A stretch of 64,000 nt of DNA from Thermoflexus sp. (GTDB lineage Bacteria > Chloroflexota > Anaerolineae > Thermoflexales > Thermoflexaceae): the NCBI RefSeq assembly GCF_034432235.1, contig NZ_DAOUCJ010000029.1:1-64000 (forward strand). The letters are read 5' to 3'. Under the pieces are notes generated by a model, which was not told the DNA's origin, ran no database searches, and was given only the letters and a program-made list of their open reading frames with translations. Each line of letters starts with the position of its first letter. The first letter of the stretch is position 1. Below are positions 34,294-43,015 of the stretch, one piece after another. The position numbers and the translations under genes were made by a program.

Positions 34294-35325
34294 TTAACGA
34301 ACCTCCGCTTCCGGCTCCCAGGCAGCCATGGTCTGGGTGTTGCTCGAGGCCACGAAGAACGACCATGTGTAAGCCTGCCCGTTTACCGTGAGGGAGACGG
34401 TGTAGCGCGAGCCCGGGTTCAGGGGATCCCGCGGGATCAGAACCACGGCGTCCCGGCTGTCCAGGATGGCCCGGCCCAGGGACTCCTGCGCTGAATCCTT
34501 TGGGTTCCTGTAAGTGGTTTCATCGAATACGCAGTGCTCTACAGAGATTCCATCCCGCCACAGGGCGTGGCCGCTCACGCTGGGGGTCAGGGAGCCCGTC
34601 CCCAGAAGCAACAGGATGGGCAGGCCGGTGGGGGCGCTATAACCACATGAGGCCAGGGGATCCGGGTATTCCCCGACCTGGAAGGCGCGCAAAGGCGTGG
34701 TGCTTCCATCGCCGGGCCAGCGGATGGGGAAGGAGACGCCCACGACGCTGGATCCCCGGCCGCGGAGGATATCCAGGGCGGCTCCCATCTGCCATCCCCC
34801 ATCCGCTTCCCGATACGCTCCATAGCCGACCCGGATCAGCTGAGGATCCAGCATGCCCACCGCATGGAAGGGGGCCTGCATCCATACGTCGATGGCATCG
34901 CTGTCCGGAGCGGTGGCACTAACGCTGACCATGACATTCGCATTCCGCCCGCACTCATCCCCTTCCGGGGTATACCACCGGTTCTGGGGATCCTCCCCAT
35001 GCGTGATGATATCGTTTTTCACCATATATCGGGCGTGCTTCCAGCATCCATCGTTCCAGGCGGGCTCTTCGATCACCGGCGGCAGCCCGGCCATGGCGCG
35101 ATAGGCATTCAGGCGGGAAAGCCACTCGGCGGGAAGAGACGTCGGCGCGCGGAGCACTAAGGGGAGGAAAACCCGATGGGTCAGCGCGCTCTCCGCAGCC
35201 TCCACGCGAGCTGCTGTCTCGACCGGAGCCATGGCGGAGAGACCATGGGCGTTCCCTCTATGAAGAAACAGCCCCAGCCACACCAGCCCCGCAATCCCCC
35301 ATCCGATTCCCCACCGCCGGATCAT
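34294..35325 (-). CDS. Secreted CAP-domain (SCP-like) protein with FLPLV motif
   Basis: A 343-residue exported protein. An N-terminal signal/anchor (residues 8-22) and HRVFLPLVLR (50-59) are followed by a CAP-superfamily domain (about 68-195). That domain has the helix WLSRLNAYRAMAGLPPV, the WKHARYMVKNDIITHGED region, and an ANVMVSVSA...VDVW-like core (IDVWMQAPFHAVGMLDP). About 140 further residues form a beta-rich C-terminus. CAP proteins bind lipids or act in cell-surface processes, and bacterial roles are mostly unproven. GGAG just before the ATG supports the start. Confidence 0.78.
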   Translation of the reverse strand: MIRRWGIGWGIAGLVWLGLFLHRGNAHGLSAMAPVETAARVEAAESALTHRVFLPLVLRAPTSLPAEWLSRLNAYRAMAGLPPVIEEPAWNDGCWKHARYMVKNDIITHGEDPQNRWYTPEGDECGRNANVMVSVSATAPDSDAIDVWMQAPFHAVGMLDPQLIRVGYGAYREADGGWQMGAALDILRGRGSSVVGVSFPIRWPGDGSTTPLRAFQVGEYPDPLASCGYSAPTGLPILLLLGTGSLTPSVSGHALWRDGISVEHCVFDETTYRNPKDSAQESLGRAILDSRDAVVLIPRDPLNPGSRYTVSLTVNGQAYTWSFFVASSNTQTMAAWEPEAEVR

Positions 35326-35654
35326 CGTCTCCGACCTCGGGTTTGAAAAATGTTGGTTATGGCCATTTTACGAAGCGGGATGGGGATTGTCAATTCTGGG
35401 AAGGGGTTAACCAGGGCTTTTCGGAGGTAGGGGTGACGCCGGGGGCCTCCTCGGGAGGGCTTGACTTGAGGGAGGAGAGGCCATCTGGCCGCCTGGATCT
35501 GGATAGAGAAGCCCGGCTGTGCCCGTCCGATTCCGTGGGCCGGTGGGAGGCGCAAGCGCTGGCCTCCCGGGGGAACATCCCCGGACCGGCTGGTTAGGGA
35601 TCTGGTCAAACCATCCGGGCCCCCAAATCGCTCATCGGGGGCCCGGGATGCTGG
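35326..35654. other. Non-coding region between CAP gene and tRNA-Ser
   Basis: A stretch of 329 bases with no credible gene. The CAP-gene end (35340-35400) is AT-richer and may hold its promoter. A strong hairpin near the tRNA is listed separately. Nothing else was recognised. Confidence 0.5.
35615..35646 (-). terminator. Hairpin downstream of tRNA-Ser
   Basis: CCGGGCCCCC and GGGGGCCCGG form a ten-base perfect stem with a 12-base loop, nine bases beyond the tRNA-Ser 3' end on the minus strand. No T run follows, so it may be a processing or weak termination signal rather than a classical terminator. Confidence 0.5.
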
Positions 35655-35743
35655 CGGAGGGGGTGGGATTCGAACCCACGAGGGGCAGAAACACCCCTAC
35701 GCGCTCTCCAGGCGCGCGCCTTCGTCCACTCGGCCACCCCTCC
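35655..35743 (-). tRNA. tRNA-Ser (anticodon GGA)
   Basis: An 89-base class II tRNA on the minus strand. The acceptor arms are GGAGGGG/CCCCTCC with discriminator G, and the anticodon stem is CGCGC/GCGCG around the loop CTGGAGA, giving GGA. The long variable arm is AGGGGTGTTTCTGCCCCT, and the T-arm contains GGTTCGAATC. CCA is not encoded. Confidence 0.95.
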
Positions 35744-35795
35744 GGGCATTCTAATTATACCAGATTCGGCGTTCGGAGGGGCAGGCGGGAACGCT

Positions 35796-37187
35796 CTATT
35801 CGCCCTGCAAATGGAGAAGCTGCTGGAGCGCCCGGCGCCCGAAATCCCCGCGGGGATCCAGGAGGATGGTCTGCTCCAGCAGGCGGCGGGCTTCTTCGCG
35901 CTGGCCCTTTGTGGCCAACACCATGCCCAGGCGGTAACGGACCGATGGCCGGTTCGGGTCCATTCGGAGGGCCTGGCGGAGGAGCCGCTCCGCTTCTTCC
36001 CACTCTCCGCGAAGGTAATGGGCCCATCCCATCCATTCGTAGCCTTCCACTCGCTGCGGGGCCCGTTGCAGGATCTCCCGGGCGGCCTCGATGCCTTTCC
36101 CGATCCAGACCTGATGGCCCAGATACAGGGTGGCCAGCATGATCCAGATCTCCACGTTCTCCCGATCCGCTTCCAGGGCCTGGCGGAGCCAGCGCTCGGC
36201 CGTCAGGAGATCCCCAGCCAGCATGGCGGCGCGCCCTCGCTCCAGCGCATAAAGGGGATCCGGATCCAGCTGGTAGGCGGCGGCGAATTGCCGCTGGGCT
36301 TCATGGTATTGCCCGTGCTCCAGAAGATAAAGGCCCCGGAAATAGTGCACTTCAGGGGGAATCGCGGAGCCCGGGCTGGCCCGCTGGAGCCATACCGTTC
36401 CATCCAGCCCCAGGCGCCCCAGGGCGTAACCGAGGGCGGCCATCGCCACGGGATCCTCCGGGTGCTTCTGGACCCAGCGGTCCAGGGCCAGTCGGGCTTC
36501 TCCCCAGTATCGCGCCCCCAGCAGCGCAAAGCCCCATCGGCGCAGGGTTTGATCCCGCGAGCTCTCCGCGCATGAGCGGTGCAGGGCGCATGGCGCGGGC
36601 AGGAGGTCAGCCCAATCTTTCCACGGGGAGGGAAGGAGGATCAGGAGGATCCGGGCCGCTTCCGGATCGTGGATCCCCTCCAGGAGGCCCCATCGGAAGC
36701 GGATCTGTCGGTCATCGGGGTGATAGCGGGCTCCGGTTTCCCAGGCCCTCCGTGCGTCCTCTTCATCGCCGAGGGCCATAGCCGCCTCCGCCCAGCGCTG
36801 GAAGGCCTCTCGATCGGCGGGCGTGCGCAGCGCCCAATCCCGCCAGCGGGCGCGCGCCGGTTCCCATTCCCCGCGCAGCGTGGCGATCTCCGCCAGACCC
36901 CGGAGCGCCCATGGATCCCCAAGTTCCAGGGCGCGCCGCCAGGCTGCCTCTGCCTCCTCCAGCTCCCCCAGGGCTGTGTGCGCGCGGGCGACCCGATGCC
37001 AGACCGCCGGGTCCATCGGGCGCAGGGCCCGGGCGGCCTGATAGGCCTGCTGCGCCGAAAGACCCTGTCCCTCCGCCCAGAGCGCATCCCCCTCACGGAT
37101 CCAGCGCGCCGCTGGGATCCCGGCGGGGTCCAGGGCGAGCAGCATGGAGAGCGCGATCAGCCCGCCGATCCGCAGGCCTCGCCGCAT
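35796..37187 (-). CDS. TPR-repeat protein with N-terminal membrane anchor
   Basis: A 463-residue protein. An N-terminal hydrophobic segment (RIGGLIALSMLLALDPAGI) is followed by roughly eight to ten tetratricopeptide repeats; for example DPAVWHRVARAHTALGELEEAEAAWRRALEL, in 34-residue steps. The last repeats contain GYEWMGWAHYLRGEWEEAERLLRQAL. It is probably a membrane-tethered scaffold on the outer face. The ATG at 37187 leaves room for an AT-rich promoter near 37245; an in-frame ATG at 37283 is possible. It is divergent from the FAD oxidoreductase gene. Confidence 0.8.
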   Translation of the reverse strand: MRRGLRIGGLIALSMLLALDPAGIPAARWIREGDALWAEGQGLSAQQAYQAARALRPMDPAVWHRVARAHTALGELEEAEAAWRRALELGDPWALRGLAEIATLRGEWEPARARWRDWALRTPADREAFQRWAEAAMALGDEEDARRAWETGARYHPDDRQIRFRWGLLEGIHDPEAARILLILLPSPWKDWADLLPAPCALHRSCAESSRDQTLRRWGFALLGARYWGEARLALDRWVQKHPEDPVAMAALGYALGRLGLDGTVWLQRASPGSAIPPEVHYFRGLYLLEHGQYHEAQRQFAAAYQLDPDPLYALERGRAAMLAGDLLTAERWLRQALEADRENVEIWIMLATLYLGHQVWIGKGIEAAREILQRAPQRVEGYEWMGWAHYLRGEWEEAERLLRQALRMDPNRPSVRYRLGMVLATKGQREEARRLLEQTILLDPRGDFGRRALQQLLHLQGE

Positions 37188-37332
37188 GGAAGATCCCGGC
37201 AGGCGCTGGCGAAACCATGTCCAGAGAATGCGGGTGGAATTAAAATTGAAGCAATCGCGAAGGGCGACCCGGAGGCCGCCCATGCGGTCCGAACGTTTCT
37301 CCAGGCTGGCATCCTCTCCGGGGAATGGAACC

Positions 37333-38706
37333 ATGGCGCTACGGGTGGCCATTGTGGGGGCCGGCGCGGCCGGCCTGGCGGCGGCTTATGATCTGACTCG
37401 CGCAGGAGCCCGGGTGGTCGTCTATGAGGCGGCATCCCAGGCCGGCGGGCTGGCCTCCGGCTTCAAAGCGGAAGGCTGGTCCTGGTCTCTGGAGCGATTC
37501 TACCATCACTGGTTCGCCTCCGATACGGAGATCCTTCGCCTGATCCGGGAGCTGGGCCTGAGCCATCGGGTGCGGTTCCCCCGCCCGATCACGGCGGTCT
37601 GGTATCAGGAGCGACCCTATCCCTTTGACAGTCCCCTGGCAGTCCTTCGTTTCCCCGGCCTTTCCCTGATGGAGAAGCTCCGGATGGGCCTGGTGATCGC
37701 CTATCTCCGCCTGACCCCGCGCTGGGAGCCGCTGGAGCGGGTGACCGCTCATGAGTGGCTTCCCCGCTATATGGGACGGCGGGCTTATGAGCGGATCTGG
37801 CAGCCGCTCCTGGAGGGGAAGTTCGGGGATGCCTACCCGGAGATCAACATGGCCTGGTTCTGGGCGCGTATCCATAAGCGCAGCCCGCGCCTGGGGACCT
37901 TCGAAGGGGGCTTCCAGGCGTTTTTCGATCTCCTGGTGGAACAGATCCGCCGCCAGGGCGGCGAGGTCCGTCTGTCAACCCCGGTGTTCCGGCTGGAACC
38001 GGCGGAGGGAGGGTGGAACGTGGAGGCGGCGGACGGCTCCGCGCTTTACGATGCCGTGATGGTCACCACCTCCCCGCGCCTGCTGGCCCGGCTGGTTCCG
38101 GCGCTGCCGGCTTCTTATGTGGGCCAGCTGCTGGCCCTGCGGTCCCTGGGAGCGGTGGTCCTGATCCTGGCCCTGGATCGCCCGCTCACCCGCGGGGTTT
38201 ACTGGATCAATCTGCCGAAGCGGGCCGGATTCCCCTTCCTGGCCCTGGTGGAGCATACGAACTATGTTCCGGCGGAGCACTACGGCGGGGAACATCTGGT
38301 CTATTGCGGGGATTACCTTCCGCCGGATCATCCGTATTTTTCCATGTCACCGGAGGAGCTCCTGCGGATATTCCTGCCGGCGCTCCCGCGCTTTAACCCA
38401 TCCTTCCGGCCGGAGTGGGTCCGTCGCTGCTGGGTCTTCCGGGAGCCCTACGCCCAGCCGGTGGTTCCGGTGAACTACTCCCGGATGATCCCGGATCTGC
38501 GCACGCCCCTGGTCGGCCTGTATTTCGCCAGCATGAGCCAGGTGTATCCGTGGGATCGGGGGACGAACTATGCGGTGGAGATGGGCCGGCGCACGGCCCG
38601 TCTGATCCTGGAAGATTGGGCCCGGGGCCGCCTGAAGTTGCGAATGCCGGTAGGGGTCGCGCCGGTTGGGGCTTCGATCGATGCGGAGGGGTTCCATGGC
38701 GGATGA
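37333..38706 (+). CDS. FAD-dependent amine-oxidase/phytoene-desaturase-like oxidoreductase
   Basis: A 457-residue flavoprotein. The Rossmann motif VAIVGAGAAGLAAAYDLTRAG is followed by the acidic residue in VVVYEAASQAGGLASGF. The C-terminal FAD segment reads GLYFASMSQVYPWDRGTNYAVEMGRR. It belongs to the protoporphyrinogen oxidase / carotenoid desaturase superfamily, in a subgroup often found next to glycosyl or membrane-lipid genes; the substrate is unknown. The ATG at 37333 is immediately before the Rossmann strand. Its stop overlaps the next start by 11 bases, so the two are coupled. Confidence 0.85.
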   Translation: MALRVAIVGAGAAGLAAAYDLTRAGARVVVYEAASQAGGLASGFKAEGWSWSLERFYHHWFASDTEILRLIRELGLSHRVRFPRPITAVWYQERPYPFDSPLAVLRFPGLSLMEKLRMGLVIAYLRLTPRWEPLERVTAHEWLPRYMGRRAYERIWQPLLEGKFGDAYPEINMAWFWARIHKRSPRLGTFEGGFQAFFDLLVEQIRRQGGEVRLSTPVFRLEPAEGGWNVEAADGSALYDAVMVTTSPRLLARLVPALPASYVGQLLALRSLGAVVLILALDRPLTRGVYWINLPKRAGFPFLALVEHTNYVPAEHYGGEHLVYCGDYLPPDHPYFSMSPEELLRIFLPALPRFNPSFRPEWVRRCWVFREPYAQPVVPVNYSRMIPDLRTPLVGLYFASMSQVYPWDRGTNYAVEMGRRTARLILEDWARGRLKLRMPVGVAPVGASIDAEGFHGG

Positions 38707-40420
38707 GGAGCTTCTGTCCATCCTGGCCGCCCAGCCCTTGTTCCGCCGGCTGGATCCTGAAGAGCTGGCCCGGGTGGCGGCGCGGGTGAAGGGGAGAACC
38801 CTCGCCCCGGGTGAGGAGCTGTTCATTGAAGGCAAGACGTTCCCCGCCTATTTCATCCTCCGCTCCGGCCGCCTGGCCCTGCTGCGCATCGACGCGGATG
38901 GCGTCGAGCGTTTGATCCGTCACCTTCAGCCCGGGGAAGGGATCGGCGTTCACGCCCTTTTCTTAAACGATCCGCGGGATGTGACCGCCATGGCCATCAC
39001 GCGGGTGGAGGGCTGGCTGCTGGAGAAATCGGAGTTCGACGCCCTGCTGGCCGAGCATCCGGATCTGATTCATCGCCTGGAATTGCCCCCGGATGTGGAG
39101 GCGCGCCTGCGGGCGCCCCGTTTTCCGTGGCTGGAGCCGGAGGAGCAGGTGCTTGCGGCCATCCATCGGCACTGGTTCAGCGTGATCCCGGTCCTCCTTC
39201 CACCTCTGGTGCTCCTCCTGGTGTTCATCGTGCTGACCACCTTCCTGGCGGCGGAACTGGGCTGGTGGCCGGCGCTTTTCCTCAACGCGATCCCCCTGAT
39301 CCTCCTGGGCGCGCAGGTCTGGAACTGGTGGGACGATCAATATATCCTCACCACGCGGCGGATCGTTCACATCGAACGGGAGCGCTGGCTGTATGTGTTT
39401 CCCGGTCCGGAAACCCGACAGGATATGCCACTGGACCAGATCCAGGAGGTCCAGATCCTGCGGCGCACCCCGCTGGCCAGCCCGTATCTGTTCGATTTCG
39501 GGGATATCGAGGTGGAAGCGTTCAGCGGGCGGGTCGCCTTCTCGAACCTGCCCCAACCGGATGGGATCCGCCGCCTGATCTATGAGCAGATCGACCGTCT
39601 GCGGGCGCTGCAGCAGGCGCGCCAGCGCTACCGTCTGCAACAGGAGTTGCGCCATCGCCTGGGGCTGGCCCCGACTCCTCCGGAGGCCGCCCCCGCTTTG
39701 TCGACTCCTGCTCCCCCGGGTTGGGTGGAGCGGATCGGGCTCATCCTCCGAGCAGTGGCCCACTATCTGTTCCCGCCCCTTCGGGAGACGGCGGGCGATC
39801 GGGTGATTTACCGGAAGCACTGGGTGGCCCTGTTTCGTTCCATCGGGCTGGGGCCGCCGATGGCGCTGGGGCTGTGGGTCCTGGGATGGGTGCTGCATGC
39901 CCACCATGTCTGGCCGATCGATCGAATCGAGCCGGGGATCCGCTGGGGGGGGTTGATTCTCAGCGGGATGCTGCTGGGGATCTGGTGGTGGTGGCGCTAT
40001 GAGAACTGGCGGAACGACGAATACATCCTGACCCCCACTCAGCTGATCCTGTCCCAGCGTCTGCCGATGTTGATGCGGGAGGAAACCCAGACGGCCAACC
40101 TGGCGCGCATTCAGAGCGTGGAGTATACGATCCCATCGATCCTGGCCCGTTTGCTCAATTACGGCCATGTCGTGGTGCGCGTCCCGGGCGGGGATTTCTA
40201 CCTGCAGTATGTCGGGAGCCCCCGACAGGTGCAGCAGGAGATCACCCGGCGGATGGAGGCTTACCGCCGTCGTCTGCAGGAGGAGGAAGCCGCGCGGCAG
40301 CGCCGAAACGTCGTGGATACCATCGCCGCTTACGATCGCCTCCGTTTCGGCCCGCCCGGGGTGGGAGGAGGTCATGGGGCTTTGCCCGGCGCCCAAGGCG
40401 GGCCACACTTCAGGTCGTGA
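38696..40420 (+). CDS. Cyclic-nucleotide-binding domain fused to two membrane bPH domains
   Basis: A 574-residue protein. Residues about 1-130 are a cNMP/CRP-like sensor (LFRRLDPEELARVA, GEELFIEGKTFPAYFILRSGRLALL, GEGIGVHAL). Two copies of a membrane-helix pair plus bPH (YdbS/YdbT-like) domain follow: about 165-320 (DDQYILTTRRIVHIERE...) and about 375-530 (NDEYILTPTQLILSQR...). A charged helical tail completes the chain. The architecture suggests a membrane protein whose PH-like domains are tuned by a nucleotide or other ligand. GGAGGGG four bases before the ATG at 38696 fixes the start. Confidence 0.8.
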   Translation: MADEELLSILAAQPLFRRLDPEELARVAARVKGRTLAPGEELFIEGKTFPAYFILRSGRLALLRIDADGVERLIRHLQPGEGIGVHALFLNDPRDVTAMAITRVEGWLLEKSEFDALLAEHPDLIHRLELPPDVEARLRAPRFPWLEPEEQVLAAIHRHWFSVIPVLLPPLVLLLVFIVLTTFLAAELGWWPALFLNAIPLILLGAQVWNWWDDQYILTTRRIVHIERERWLYVFPGPETRQDMPLDQIQEVQILRRTPLASPYLFDFGDIEVEAFSGRVAFSNLPQPDGIRRLIYEQIDRLRALQQARQRYRLQQELRHRLGLAPTPPEAAPALSTPAPPGWVERIGLILRAVAHYLFPPLRETAGDRVIYRKHWVALFRSIGLGPPMALGLWVLGWVLHAHHVWPIDRIEPGIRWGGLILSGMLLGIWWWWRYENWRNDEYILTPTQLILSQRLPMLMREETQTANLARIQSVEYTIPSILARLLNYGHVVVRVPGGDFYLQYVGSPRQVQQEITRRMEAYRRRLQEEEAARQRRNVVDTIAAYDRLRFGPPGVGGGHGALPGAQGGPHFRS

Positions 40421-40585
40421 AGCGATTGGAGGCGGCAGGAAGGGGCTTCCGCCCCGGCCTTTCGTCGCTGCGGAAGCGGCTTCTCGGGCGATCCCCATGC
40501 CTCCAACCGGATGGGATGGCGAAGAAGGGGAGGATGGTTGTTCATCCCGCAACATCTCGGTCGACCCTCTTCAGGAGGAGACCCG

Positions 40586-41425
40586 ATGAGCATTTTCGAC
40601 CTGTTCTGGATCTTCCTGATTTTCAGCACTATGTTCCCCGCTATGCAGCGTCGGCTTCTCGAGGAGGCCCGCGCGCGGCTGATCCGCCAGATCGAGCGCC
40701 GGCGCGGCACGCGCCTGATCACGATGATCCATCGTCAGGAGACCATCGGGTTCTTCGGGCTTCCCCTCTCCCGTTACATTGATATTGAGGATTCCGAACA
40801 GATCCTCCGGGCGATCCGGCTGACCCCGCCGGATATGCCCATCGATCTGATCCTCCACACCCCGGGCGGCCTGGTTCTGGCCGCCGAGCAGATCGCCCAG
40901 GCGCTGGTCCGTCATCCGTCGAGGGTGACCGTGTTCATCCCTCACTATGCGATGTCCGGTGGGACATTGATCGCGCTGGCTGCTGATGAGATCGTGATGG
41001 ATGAGAATGCCGTGCTGGGCCCGGTGGACCCCCAGCTGGGTCAGTATCCGGCGGCTTCGATCCTGAAGGTGGTGGAGACCAAGCCGCTGGCGAACATTGA
41101 GGATCATACCCTCATCCTGGCGGACATCGCCCGCAAGGCGATGGAGCAGGTGCGTTCGACGGTGGTCGAGCTGCTCACCGCCAATGGGATGGATGCGGAG
41201 CGGGCCGCGGTGATCGCGGAAGCCCTGAGCAGCGGACGCTGGACGCATGATTATCCGATCTCGGTTCGGGAAGCTCAGGCCATGGGGTTGCCGGTTCGGG
41301 TTGGATTGCCCGAGGAGATCTACCATCTGATGGAGATGTTCCCGCAAGCCACCCCGCGGCGACCTTCGGTGGAATACATCCCGGTGCCCTATCGCCACGA
41401 GGGCCCTGCTCCTCGATCGCGTTAA
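40586..41425 (+). CDS. SDH-type membrane serine protease (ClpP/SppA class, DUF114)
   Basis: A 279-residue protein. One N-terminal membrane helix (FWIFLIFSTMFPAM) is followed by a ClpP/crotonase-fold protease domain. LILHTPGG (88-95) forms the oxyanion region, and Ser124 in PHYAMSGGTLIALAADEI is the likely nucleophile. This matches the serine-dehydrogenase-proteinase family of archaea and thermophilic bacteria, thought to cleave membrane-protein segments. AGGAGG before the ATG at 40586 supports the start. It follows the cNMP/bPH gene by 165 bases on the same strand. Confidence 0.88.
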   Translation: MSIFDLFWIFLIFSTMFPAMQRRLLEEARARLIRQIERRRGTRLITMIHRQETIGFFGLPLSRYIDIEDSEQILRAIRLTPPDMPIDLILHTPGGLVLAAEQIAQALVRHPSRVTVFIPHYAMSGGTLIALAADEIVMDENAVLGPVDPQLGQYPAASILKVVETKPLANIEDHTLILADIARKAMEQVRSTVVELLTANGMDAERAAVIAEALSSGRWTHDYPISVREAQAMGLPVRVGLPEEIYHLMEMFPQATPRRPSVEYIPVPYRHEGPAPRSR

Positions 41426-41574
41426 GTGGACGTCGGAGGCCCATTGAACCCTGGTCAGGGGAGGGGCGGCCTCCCACGAGGGCATCCACGGCGCGGGGAG
41501 GCTGCCGGCGTCATCCCTCCGCTCCGCTCATTCGTTCGCGACCGAAGGGGCCGAACGGTGTTCGCAGGGGCCGA

Positions 41575-41583
41575 TGTTATACT
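41575..41583 (+). promoter_or_regulatory. Extended -10 promoter element before the phosphatase-DUF3090-SCO1664 genes
   Basis: TGTTATACT (41575-41583) matches an extended -10 (TGnTATAAT-like). No good -35 is present. It lies 94 bases before the phosphatase ATG, in the 251-base gap after the SDH protease gene. Confidence 0.4.
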
Positions 41584-41676
41584 TGATAGATGTGGAGGGA
41601 GTGATGGCGCGGAGGGCCGCCGTTGCTCCAGCGTCCTCCGGGCGCGTCAGGCATTCGCTCGATCGAGGCGACCTGA

Positions 41677-42321
41677 ATGACCCTGGTCCTGCTGATCCGA
41701 CACGCGGCGAACGATTCCATGGGCCGGTGGCTGGCCGGGTGGACACCGGGGGTGCATCTGAACGAGGAGGGGCGTCGTCAGGCGGAGGCGCTGGCGGAGC
41801 GCCTGGGCTCCCTGCCCATCCGGGCGATTTACAGCAGCCCCCTCGAACGTGCGGTGGAGACGGCCGAGCCGCTGGCTCGCCGGAAAGGGCTGCAAATCCA
41901 GATCATGCCGGAACTGGGGGAAGTGCGCTACGGACAGTGGACCGGGAAGTCGCTGAAGCGGTTGCGACGTCAGAAGGCCTGGCAGCGCCTGGTGAGCGTG
42001 ATCAGCCGGGCCCGTTTTCAGGACGGCGAGGCGATGGTCGATCTGGTGGCCCGGGCGATCAAGGCGGTGGAGACCATCGTCAGTCGCCACCCGCGGGACG
42101 TGGTGGCCCTCTTCACCCATGCCGATCTGATCCGCGCGGTGACCGCCTATTATCTGGGGATGCCCCTGGATCTTTACCATCGGCTGATGATCGCGCCCGC
42201 CTCTGTGACGGTTTTCTGGCTGGCGGAGGGGCCGCCGCTGCTCCTGCGGCTGAACGATACGGGCCCGCTGCGCTGGCCTCTGGAGGATCTGGCGCATCTC
42301 TCCAGGCGACGAAAGCGCTGA
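41677..42321 (+). CDS. Histidine phosphatase superfamily protein (MSMEG_4193-like)
   Basis: A 214-residue phosphoglycerate-mutase-fold phosphatase. The phosphohistidine motif is LIRHAAND (6-13). Arg in SSPLERAVETAEPL, Glu in ELGEVRYGQWTG and the second His in LFTHADLIRAV complete the pocket. The gene is first of three that recur together in Actinobacteria and Chloroflexi (phosphatase, DUF3090, SCO1664-type). The substrate is unknown. GAGG nine bases before the ATG supports the start. Confidence 0.9.
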   Translation: MTLVLLIRHAANDSMGRWLAGWTPGVHLNEEGRRQAEALAERLGSLPIRAIYSSPLERAVETAEPLARRKGLQIQIMPELGEVRYGQWTGKSLKRLRRQKAWQRLVSVISRARFQDGEAMVDLVARAIKAVETIVSRHPRDVVALFTHADLIRAVTAYYLGMPLDLYHRLMIAPASVTVFWLAEGPPLLLRLNDTGPLRWPLEDLAHLSRRRKR

Positions 42322-42381
42322 AGCCGTATCCGGTTTTCCCGGCAACGGTTTCCGGTCATCACCCGTGAGAACAGGACGGAG

Positions 42382-42909
42382 ATGCCTCGATTGATTTATG
42401 ATCTGCGGCCAGTCGATCGGATCACGGCGGACGCGGTGGGCGAGCCAGGGCGGCGGACGTTTTATATCCAGGCCCGTCAGGAGGATATCCTGGTCACCAT
42501 CCTCTGCGAGAAGGAGCAGGTGCGGGCCCTGGCCCATTCCCTGGAGGAGCTCCTGGAGGAGATCAACGAGAAATACCCGCGTCCTCTGGGGCGGGAGCCC
42601 GATGAATCCGAGCTCCAGCTGGAAGAGCCCCTGGAGCCCCTGTTCCGGGCCGGGCGCATGGGGCTGGGCTATGAGCCCCGGGAGGACTGGGTGGTCCTGG
42701 TGATCCAGGAGCTGGCGGAAGAGGATCAGGACCCGGATCGGCTGCGGGTGGTCCGTTTCTGGGCGACCCGGGAGCAAATGCATGCCCTCAGCCGCCACAG
42801 CGCGGATGTGGTCGCCCGGGGCCGACCCCTCTGCCCTCTGTGCGGCCGCCCCATGGATCCCGAAGGGCATATCTGCCCTCGCCGGAACGGCAAAGCGGTC
42901 GTGTTTTAG
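42382..42909 (+). CDS. DUF3090 family protein
   Basis: A 175-residue soluble protein. The N-terminus MPRLIYDLRPVDRITADAVG and the core GRRTFYIQARQ are characteristic of DUF3090. The C-terminus has a four-cysteine zinc-ribbon-like pair (CPLCGRPMDPEGHICPR; three of the Cys visible there plus one nearby), preceded by SRHSADVVARGRP. No enzymatic function is established. It lies between the phosphatase and SCO1664-like genes, as in other genomes. Confidence 0.9.
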   Translation: MPRLIYDLRPVDRITADAVGEPGRRTFYIQARQEDILVTILCEKEQVRALAHSLEELLEEINEKYPRPLGREPDESELQLEEPLEPLFRAGRMGLGYEPREDWVVLVIQELAEEDQDPDRLRVVRFWATREQMHALSRHSADVVARGRPLCPLCGRPMDPEGHICPRRNGKAVVF

Positions 42910-43015
42910 GGCGACGCCGCCGGTCCTTTCTGGAGGGTCCTGGAGGCCAGGCGGGGCGGCGAAGCGGCTCGCCTCGCTCTCTGAACCGGATGGACGTGCA
43001 ACGGAATCATCCACG

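Noticed and set aside
42782..43015. N-terminal extension of the SCO1664-like protein
   Set aside because: The upstream frame overlaps the DUF3090 gene and has no family similarity; the protein is best started at 43016.
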